NCBI RefSeq assembly: GCF_013378445.1
Contig: NZ_JABXYK010000027.1
Location: 1 to 47,643 of the forward strand
Source: Mycoplana rhizolycopersici
Lineage (GTDB): Bacteria > Pseudomonadota > Alphaproteobacteria > Rhizobiales > Rhizobiaceae
Length of the DNA stretch: 47,643 nucleotides
Reading direction: 5' to 3'
Shown here: piece by piece, positions 41,698-47,643 of the stretch
Position numbering within the stretch: position 1 is the stretch's first letter
How the letters are laid out: each line of letters begins with the position of its first letter
Made by a program: the position numbers and the translations under genes
The notes under the pieces: model-generated
Told to the model about the DNA's origin: nothing
What the model saw: only the letters and a program-made list of their open reading frames with translations
Database searches by the model: none

Positions 41698-42030
41698 ACC
41701 CTATACATGATGAATGGACCGTTCAACAAATAGTTGATCGCAAACTATACCATAAATAGTTTCAGGACTCGCACCTGCAACGTATCGGACACGAACCCGC
41801 AACCGTCATGTCTCTACACATGCTTCGGACTTAACACCTGACCGCACTAGACTGGAACAGATAAGCCGTTGAGAGTCATGATTGAATCGCTCTGACTAAT
41901 GCCGTCAGCGATACTGTTGAACTGAGCGACGGTATTTGCGTCTCAGGATACCGTCAGAATGGCATTTCAGCCGATTTCCGGTTTTCTAACTTATTGATTT
42001 TGTTGATGAATTTTTCCGCACAAAAGCGGT

Positions 42031-42046
42031 TGGTGGGCCCGGAGGG
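42031..42046 (+). repeat. Direct repeat copy 2, tRNA 3'-end-like (possible att site)
   Basis: Same 16 bases and orientation as 40144-40159, starts 1887 bases apart. The bases just outside differ, except that TTATTGAT occurs shortly before both. This suggests a small inserted unit or tandem integration. Confidence 0.5.
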
Positions 42047-42236
42047 CCAGTAAATATCCATATAAATTCATCGGTTAACCGTGAGGTTAGCCAGACGAGT
42101 TTTCTGCCTGTTCCCGATGTTAGCCAGCCTCGCCTTCGAAACAGCCAATACTGCAAACCGGGCGGCCTACATCAGGCCCCTTGGGACATCGGGGGCGATT
42201 GAATAACGAAGGACGCCGCCGAGAAGGAGGTACCCC

Positions 42237-42272
42237 TTGCGTTACAACCGACAAGAACTTCTATCTTGTTGA
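42237..42272 (+). CDS. Possible 11-residue leader peptide
   Basis: TTG 42237 follows GAAGGAGG with six bases between, and encodes MRYNRQELLSC before TGA. It is 33 bases before the NTPase start. It may be a leader peptide, or the ribosome site may be a remnant of a lost gene. Very tentative. Confidence 0.2.
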   Translation: MRYNRQELLSC

Positions 42273-42305
42273 AGTTAATTGAGTTTCTGAAAACCTAGAT
42301 GGCGC

Positions 42306-45300
42306 ATGGGCTACACTGCTGATACTATCCCCCAACGGGTATCGGGGGTTACGGTGAACAGCAGCCAGTACGTTTCTTTGTCACGACGCTTCGTCGAAAT
42401 CTATTCCGCAGACTTTGACGACGAACCGGATAGCATTTGGGCTAGTCTCGCGACCAGAGAGACAGGGAAAACGTGGGAAGAAATTCTAACGAATGATGTG
42501 TCTATTCTCCTTGGCACAGCTGGATCAGGTAAAACAACTGAAGTTCGTCAGCAAGTGAAGCGCCTCGTTGAGGCAGGACAAGACGCGTTCCTGATGCGCT
42601 TGGAAGCGTTGCAAGACGGGACCTTGCCGGATTCATTCGACTTCGAATTGGAAAATCAAGGCGAGCGGTTTGAAAAATGGAAACGAACAAGAAAAGGCGC
42701 GTTTCTGTTTTTTGACGCTCTCGACGAGGCACGCTTACCGTCTTCACGCAACGAAAGTGCGCTGGACAAGGCACTCAACATTGTCTCACGAGAGGTCGGG
42801 CGACGACAGCAGCCCCTGCGTGTTCTGGTTACCAGTCGCCCAAGCGAGTGGCTTGGTGATGGCGATGTGAGACGTCTAGATCGTTTCATACGACAGACAC
42901 GAAATGCCGAACAGGACTTGGGAGCAGACGCCCCGATCCACAAGATTTACCGCCTCGCACCGCTAGTGACTGGGGACATTGAGAAACTTGCTATTTCTCG
43001 TGATGTGAAGCCCTCGGACTTTATCAGCGCTGTGAACGCCCATCTTTCTACAGGCCTAATCCAACAACCGCTGGACGCGCATCTATTTTTAGATGTCTGG
43101 AAAAAGGCGGTTAATGAGGGCCGTTCCCCCGAGGACGTCTTCAAATCAAGACTCCAAATCATGCGCGATTTGGTTACGTGGCGGCTCTTCGGGCGATCTG
43201 AAAGCGAAGATCGCTTGAATGTCGACATTAACCGCGCACGTAAGGCCGTAGCGAAACTTGCAGCCTTCGTGATTTTGTCCGGTAGACAGGATTTTTCTGT
43301 CCTTCCGTTGGCGGCAGGCGATGCCACGAATGCTGCGAATATCCTGTCTACAGATGCGGAGGCTTGGACAAATACAGAGGTGCGTCAACTGCTCGCGTGC
43401 GGGCTGTTTCAGCCATCTGTAGGGGGGCGTATCAGGTTCGCACATCGGGAGATACGGGACTTCCTCGCAGCTGAGCATTTCGACGAGAGCTTGCGAGCTA
43501 GAGCACATTCTGAAAAGACAATCGCACCGCTTTTTGCTGAGGGACTAGGACGGCGATCGATCCCGCAGTCGACAGAGCACCTCATGGGCTGGTTGGCCGC
43601 CTTGAACAGCTCTGCAAAGGCAGTTGTAGCAAATGTCAGACCTGCGCTTCTCATAGAGACTGGTGATCCAAAATCATTATCTGTCGGCGATAGGGAGATC
43701 GCACTCCGCAACCAAGCGCGTCTTTACGACAACCTCCGTTACAGAGGCGAGTGGTTCTATCATGATGATGTGAAGCGCTTCTCACACGCTGACTTATGGC
43801 CTTTAGTCGATGAACTCCTAGATAAATCCAGCTCTCCTGAGCTGACCGCGTTTTTAGTTGAGATCGCTAGATTTGGTAAAATGAAGCCACTCGCTTCAAA
43901 ACTGGCGACCTATGTGGGAGATGCAGAAATTGGGTATCGAATAAAAGCGGAAGCATGCACTGCGCTCGATGAGATAGGGGATCAAACTTTCCGCGCCGAT
44001 GTACTGGCAGCAGCCCTGACGGCTACACCACCAGACGCCGAGGATTCCGACTCTGCTCCGAACTGGAACATGTTCCAGCTGAAGGCGTTGAAATACGGCT
44101 CTGGCGAGGCCACTCTGCTCGACGGGATTAACATTCTTTCGAGTATTCAAAGAGAGCGCTCAAACTACTCATCCGCGACATCTAGGTATTTGATCGAAAT
44201 ACTCGAAGACTTGCCAAAGGCGCAAAAGCAGATTTGGCTGTCAATTTTGCTGCGCTTTGCATTTTCCGGCCGTTCTGAGAACCGGTACCGAATGCCCAAC
44301 GCTTCGGCTCGGTACTCAAGGTTCGTGCCTGCCATAATCCACATAGCGTCGGAACTATTGCTTGATAAGGATATGCCTCCAGACGACGATGACTTGCTCA
44401 ACGCCATTGAGATGGCGATGGGCAAGGGCCGCAGGATTGACGTATTCGGTCGCAAGGCACCAACACAGCAATTGGCGAATGGCCTGCGCGCACGACCCAA
44501 CGTCAAACACGCTCTTGTTCAACGAAGAGTGGCCCTTTTCTCTGATAACGTGCAGGGGCACCGGGTCCCGTTCGGAGTAATCCACCCTCTAGAGTTTAAT
44601 GATGAAGAGGGACATGGAGACATCTTCGATCGGTCCGATGTGTCCCACTTTTGCGAGCTTGCGTCAAAGGCCAACGATAAATGCCAGCGGGCATTTCTGC
44701 TCGACTTAGCCCAAACGATTCTTACCAAACTCCGGGGTGCAGATCACAATATTGCAGTGGATGTGCTCAGAAAGCATCTCAAGAAATACGGGACCGTGAA
44801 TCAACGGCGGCATCTCGGCATCCGCGGCTGGTTTCTTCGAATGAAATTACGCTTCCAGCATCAATACCGCTATAATATATCGAGACAGTTTCTGAGCAAG
44901 AAGGAAACTATTCAGGCCTGGGGAACCGCACGAAAAAATAGAAAGTTCTTCGAGAGTAGACGCAGGGAGATTTCCGCTGGTGAGTTCGATAACAACAACG
45001 CCATCTGGCTCTTTGAACAATCTCCAGATGATCTCGGAAATGGAACTATTCGCGCGATCAAGGAGCAGTATGGGGCGGGGATCGCCAAACTTTTTAGTAA
45101 TGGCTTGCGAAAATACTGGAAGATCAATGATACGAGCTACGCTGACCGGCGAACATACCTAGGCCACATAGGCCTAGCAGGCGTTAATCTCGATTACTCA
45201 TTTGGAGAACCCCCGTCTGACGCCGGCCTTGCGCGAAAGGCCTTCCGTTACGCTTTCCACGAATTGAACGGCTTTCCCCAATGGGTTGAGGAATTAGCAA

Positions 45301-46727
45301 ACAATTTCCCAAGCCAATTTTGCTCTGAGATCAAGGGGGCTTTGCTGGCAGACTTCAGCTCTGGTCGAGGTGACGATGACCTCCACGCGTCGGATTGCAT
45401 AAGCAAGATCGCCTACTCTAGTGTCGGAATTAGAAACCTGGTGGCTCCGATGCTTCTTCGGATGCTAATGTGTACTCTTCCAGGAAACCGTCTCGACAGA
45501 TTGCTCTGCCTAGACGTCGTTGCTCGCGCGCCGACTGTCGAGCGAGACCGCCTTTCCAGGTTTCTTATCTCGGGCTATCGGGCGTCATGGACCCGTTTTG
45601 ATTTCCGCGAGGCATGGGTGTGGCTTGATGGTCTAATGAACTCGAACTCAAGTGCCGCTAAAAATGTGTTGGTCACGACTTTTGGCGATCTGCACAGCGT
45701 CGGGCAGAGGGCGCTCTTTCTCGAATATTTGGGTCGAGAAGGACACAAGCCTGCTCTGGACGAAGGTTCGAGCCAAGTCCGAGTGGAGTACAAGCAAGAT
45801 GCAATTCTTCTAGAGTGGCTGGTTCAGGCATCATACCTGGCATGGCCACCTGAGAAGGATGTGAAGCACGAGAATGTCTACTCGCCGGGAAAAGAAGACC
45901 ATGCGGAGAGCAACAGGCGAAACTACACCAAGATGTTGGCGATGTTTCAAACGCCCGATGCTGTCAGCGCATTTGAAAGACTGGCCAAATCAATGGTGCT
46001 TTCGAGCTACCGAGATACGTTTTTGTACGAGATCGAGCTCATGAAACAAGGAGCGGGGAGAAGGCCCGAGTTCTCACTTGATGAGGCAATTCGGTTTCTT
46101 AACGATCACTCCAAGCCACCAGCGACTGTGGAAGAGTTCAGGCAGCTCTGCCAAATGCATGTACAGACGCTCCTCGAAAGGCTGCACACTTCCGACGATG
46201 ATGAAAGCGCATTCTTCCGGCGCGGCGACGCGAAAGAGGGCGATCTTAGGAATTGGCTCGCTGCTCGCCTAAGAGACGCGGGAGAGCGCTACTACACAGT
46301 AGTAAGGGAGCAGGAAGTCGCGGGCGAAAAGCGACCCGACCTCAGGCTGCATTCGAGAGTAGACGCTTTGGGGAAGGTGTCCGTTGAGATCAAACTTGCG
46401 GATATGGATCATTGGACAGGAGATCAGCTGGTCAACACTCCGGGTGAACAGCTTTCAAAGCAATATTTGTTTGAGCCTTCATCTCACACAGGGATCTATG
46501 TTCTCGTCAATGCCGCTCGTCCAAGGCTACTCGAGGAAGACAAGAAGACCAAGAATGTTAAGAGAAGCGCCTTCCAAAAGACTGTCGCTGGCAAAGCGGT
46601 GAACTTCGAAGAACTCGTTGCCCTCGTGGGACAGAAGTGTACAGCAGTAAATGAGGGCCTCGCTGAAGGTAAGATGGTGGTCGCAGTGACGCGCGACATC
46701 TCTGAGAAACCTTCGGAGACCCTTTGA
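42306..46727 (+). CDS. STAND/NACHT-like NTPase with C-terminal PD-(D/E)xK nuclease domain
   Basis: This 1473-residue protein has an N-terminal P-loop: Walker A GTAGSGKTT at 70-78, and Walker B FLFFDALDEA with D137 and the NACHT-like D140-E141. A sensor-type VLVTSRPSEW comes near 176-185, and FAHREIRDFLAAEHF around H380 is the helical-domain motif of STAND ATPases. A very long alpha-helical region (about 450-1290) follows, probably repeat-like and suited to target recognition. The C-terminus (about 1320-1430) has GEKRPDLRL (D1345) and VSVEIKLAD (E1361, K1363): D-x15-ExK, the PD-(D/E)xK nuclease core. This fits a phage-sensing nuclease of the Avs kind, but with the nuclease at the C-terminus. 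It lies in AT-rich accessory DNA. The start ATG 42306 has a poor ribosome site; a nearby downstream GTG is possible. Confidence 0.82.
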   Translation: MGYTADTIPQRVSGVTVNSSQYVSLSRRFVEIYSADFDDEPDSIWASLATRETGKTWEEILTNDVSILLGTAGSGKTTEVRQQVKRLVEAGQDAFLMRLEALQDGTLPDSFDFELENQGERFEKWKRTRKGAFLFFDALDEARLPSSRNESALDKALNIVSREVGRRQQPLRVLVTSRPSEWLGDGDVRRLDRFIRQTRNAEQDLGADAPIHKIYRLAPLVTGDIEKLAISRDVKPSDFISAVNAHLSTGLIQQPLDAHLFLDVWKKAVNEGRSPEDVFKSRLQIMRDLVTWRLFGRSESEDRLNVDINRARKAVAKLAAFVILSGRQDFSVLPLAAGDATNAANILSTDAEAWTNTEVRQLLACGLFQPSVGGRIRFAHREIRDFLAAEHFDESLRARAHSEKTIAPLFAEGLGRRSIPQSTEHLMGWLAALNSSAKAVVANVRPALLIETGDPKSLSVGDREIALRNQARLYDNLRYRGEWFYHDDVKRFSHADLWPLVDELLDKSSSPELTAFLVEIARFGKMKPLASKLATYVGDAEIGYRIKAEACTALDEIGDQTFRADVLAAALTATPPDAEDSDSAPNWNMFQLKALKYGSGEATLLDGINILSSIQRERSNYSSATSRYLIEILEDLPKAQKQIWLSILLRFAFSGRSENRYRMPNASARYSRFVPAIIHIASELLLDKDMPPDDDDLLNAIEMAMGKGRRIDVFGRKAPTQQLANGLRARPNVKHALVQRRVALFSDNVQGHRVPFGVIHPLEFNDEEGHGDIFDRSDVSHFCELASKANDKCQRAFLLDLAQTILTKLRGADHNIAVDVLRKHLKKYGTVNQRRHLGIRGWFLRMKLRFQHQYRYNISRQFLSKKETIQAWGTARKNRKFFESRRREISAGEFDNNNAIWLFEQSPDDLGNGTIRAIKEQYGAGIAKLFSNGLRKYWKINDTSYADRRTYLGHIGLAGVNLDYSFGEPPSDAGLARKAFRYAFHELNGFPQWVEELANNFPSQFCSEIKGALLADFSSGRGDDDLHASDCISKIAYSSVGIRNLVAPMLLRMLMCTLPGNRLDRLLCLDVVARAPTVERDRLSRFLISGYRASWTRFDFREAWVWLDGLMNSNSSAAKNVLVTTFGDLHSVGQRALFLEYLGREGHKPALDEGSSQVRVEYKQDAILLEWLVQASYLAWPPEKDVKHENVYSPGKEDHAESNRRNYTKMLAMFQTPDAVSAFERLAKSMVLSSYRDTFLYEIELMKQGAGRRPEFSLDEAIRFLNDHSKPPATVEEFRQLCQMHVQTLLERLHTSDDDESAFFRRGDAKEGDLRNWLAARLRDAGERYYTVVREQEVAGEKRPDLRLHSRVDALGKVSVEIKLADMDHWTGDQLVNTPGEQLSKQYLFEPSSHTGIYVLVNAARPRLLEEDKKTKNVKRSAFQKTVAGKAVNFEELVALVGQKCTAVNEGLAEGKMVVAVTRDISEKPSETL

Positions 46728-46898
46728 GAGTACGATCCGAGGAAAATGTCCGCTTTCCGCCCTTAGCAACCCTAGACCCTACCGATACCGCGTCTGACGC
46801 AGAGGGCAGATGAGGGTCGAACTCGGACCGCATCGCGAGATGCCCGGATATCCGCTCTCGCCATTCGCAATCCAATTTCGGACGGTCTGCTCGCGGTC
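46728..46898. other. Gap between NTPase and remnant gene
   Basis: These 171 bases return to higher GC. Frames on the minus strand continue from the remnant to the right but show no recognisable domain. No terminator hairpin was identified. Confidence 0.35.
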
Positions 46899-47129
46899 TC
46901 AAAACAGCGTCCGCTCGCCTTCGAGCGAATAGATATGATTTCCGCAGGTCCAGCGCCCAGATGAGCGGGCAACGGAGACCAGATCGTCCGACAAACTGCT
47001 GGACGTCCAGCAAGAGCTGCGAATGTCCATAGGCTCCGCGGCGTAAAGTGGTGCTGCGCCGAGAGATGCAAGCATCACGAAACTCAGCACAGTTGTCACG
47101 AGTACTTTTCGGAGGTCATTCCACCACAT
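46899..47129 (-). pseudogene. N-terminal remnant of a membrane signalling protein (possible diguanylate cyclase)
   Basis: This is a 76-residue open frame with a clear signal peptide or first membrane helix (VLVTTVLSFVMLASLGAAPLYAAEP). A segment with two cysteines and GRWTCGNHIYSLEGERTL follows, reminding me of the periplasmic start of certain rhizobial GGDEF proteins. The frame then stops. I cannot follow homology in any frame beyond, so it may be truncated by the accessory insertion. No good ribosome site precedes ATG 47129. It could instead be a small secreted protein. Confidence 0.4.
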
Positions 47130-47412
47130 TGGTTGCAGCTACACATCAAACATTGACGTGCGGTTACAGGGGGATGATTTTGGTCCAAAGCGTCCCAATT
47201 CGCCTGCCGGTTTTACCGGTGAGTAAGGGGCGGCTCTTCCTTAAGCGGCGACAGGACTTCCGCTATGCACCGCGGTAGCCGTGCTCGCGGAGGTGAAGCG
47301 GGCGCGAAAAAAACACTGACCCGTTCGGAGGCCGATGCCGGTCTGACGATGATGCGCGTTGACATCGACCCCAAATGAGAACATTTATAGAACAAACTAA
47401 GGAGCAGCAGCG
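47130..47412. other. Intergenic region
   Basis: These 283 bases have no recognised gene. The frames present are short and show no domain or good ribosome site. Confidence 0.35.
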
Positions 47413-47541
47413 ATGGCAATGGCTGAGAAATATATCGTCCTTCCGTACAGGCGGGTCCGCGGACGTTTGGCGCCTGGCGAAATGCGCGCTGCATCAACAG
47501 CCGCGGGCGCTGAGAAGATGATGTCCCAGGGAGTGGTGTAG
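47413..47541 (+). CDS. Small hypothetical ORF (42 aa) with good ribosome site
   Basis: ATG 47413 follows AAGGAG by eight bases. The peptide begins MAMAEKYIVLPYRRVRG and ends QGVV. The start is reminiscent of the N-terminus of some subtilase-like proteins (KYIVLP), so it may be the broken front end of a larger gene that continued to the right. It may equally be a genuine small protein. Confidence 0.35.
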   Translation: MAMAEKYIVLPYRRVRGRLAPGEMRAASTAAGAEKMMSQGVV

Positions 47542-47643
47542 CTCGGGCGATCCTCGAGCTTTCCGGACAGGGCCGGGAACGGGTCAACTTGCAGCAGGCA
47601 AGTTGATGAGCTGATCATCACTCATTGTGGCGATCGTCTCAAG

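Larger units (their letters stand above)
41698..42305. other. Non-coding stretch upstream of the STAND NTPase
   Basis: About 600 AT-richer bases with no substantial gene. It holds an inverted repeat AAACTAT-N7-ATAGTTT (41742-41762), the second direct-repeat copy (42031-42046), and a tiny ORF with strong ribosome site at 42237-42272. The promoter of the big NTPase gene should be here, but I cannot fix its boxes. Confidence 0.45.

Noticed and set aside
41760-41860. tRNA T-arm-like sequences on the minus strand (GGTTGCGGGTTCGTGTCC and GTTGCAGGTGCGAGTCC)
   Set aside because: No matching acceptor, D or anticodon arms could be folded around them; probably chance or very old remnants.
47397-47621. 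Minus-strand open frame of 74 codons at the right edge
   Set aside because: No ribosome site or domain, and it overlaps the plus-strand ORF with a good ribosome site.
1-47643. CRISPR array or complete insertion sequence
   Set aside because: No regularly spaced short repeats and no transposase or terminal inverted repeat pair were found on reading both strands.

Overview
The window looks like a chromosomal or large-replicon segment from a GC-rich alphaproteobacterium of the Rhizobiaceae (Sinorhizobium/Ensifer, Rhizobium or Agrobacterium type). The signs are the Exo-like polysaccharide genes, a rhizobial-type GreA homologue, Pot-type ABC transport, DUF3008/DUF4174 stress genes, and promoter-like GGAAC-N16-CGTT sites typical of the alphaproteobacterial general stress sigma factor EcfG. 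No rRNA, complete tRNA, CRISPR array or intact transposase was seen. The species is inferred, not proven.

Left to right. (1) 1-1855, minus: the first 618 codons of a large secreted repeat protein, with a HasA-like N-terminal domain followed by cadherin-like/RTX-type repeats. A gene-poor stretch of nearly 1 kb follows. (2) 2824-7181, plus: a two-gene RND multidrug efflux system. (3) 7306-16051: a divergent GntR regulator and a plus-strand operon with a PotABCD-type transporter, a NylB-like serine hydrolase, a YtcJ-like amidohydrolase and an N-carbamoylputrescine amidase-like enzyme, probably for uptake and breakdown of a polyamine-type amide. (4) 25143-16068, minus: a seven-gene, largely translationally coupled exopolysaccharide operon. 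It encodes an ExoY-like priming transferase, a GT2 transferase, a Wzz-like protein, a polymerase, a second glycosyltransferase, a flippase fused to a GH16 glycanase, and an ExoF-like export protein. A divergent LuxR-type regulator with an atypical receiver domain (25705-26493) shares the AT-rich upstream region. (5) 26521-33450: a small biosynthetic cluster with a PrmC-like methyltransferase on one side and, divergently, asparagine synthase, acyl carrier protein, AMP-forming ligase, NadE-like synthetase and a thioesterase whose nucleophile elbow carries Cys. This looks like a pathway that activates, amidates and carries an acyl or aminoacyl group. I do not recognise its product.

(6) 33593-40011: a stress-related stretch of mostly small genes: GreA homologue, an acylphosphatase-like/ATP-grasp fusion, a 26-residue membrane peptide, DUF4174, low-affinity iron permease, DUF3008, several unknown proteins and a glutathione S-transferase. 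Several have EcfG-like promoters. (7) 40012 to the end: a compositionally different, AT-richer accessory region. Two direct copies of a 16-base sequence resembling a tRNA 3' end bracket an unknown membrane protein and a truncated DNA methyltransferase. Next to them is a 1473-residue STAND/NACHT-like NTPase with a C-terminal PD-(D/E)xK nuclease domain, the strongest candidate here for a poorly described system (probable anti-phage defence). The window ends with a truncated signalling-protein remnant and a very small ORF.
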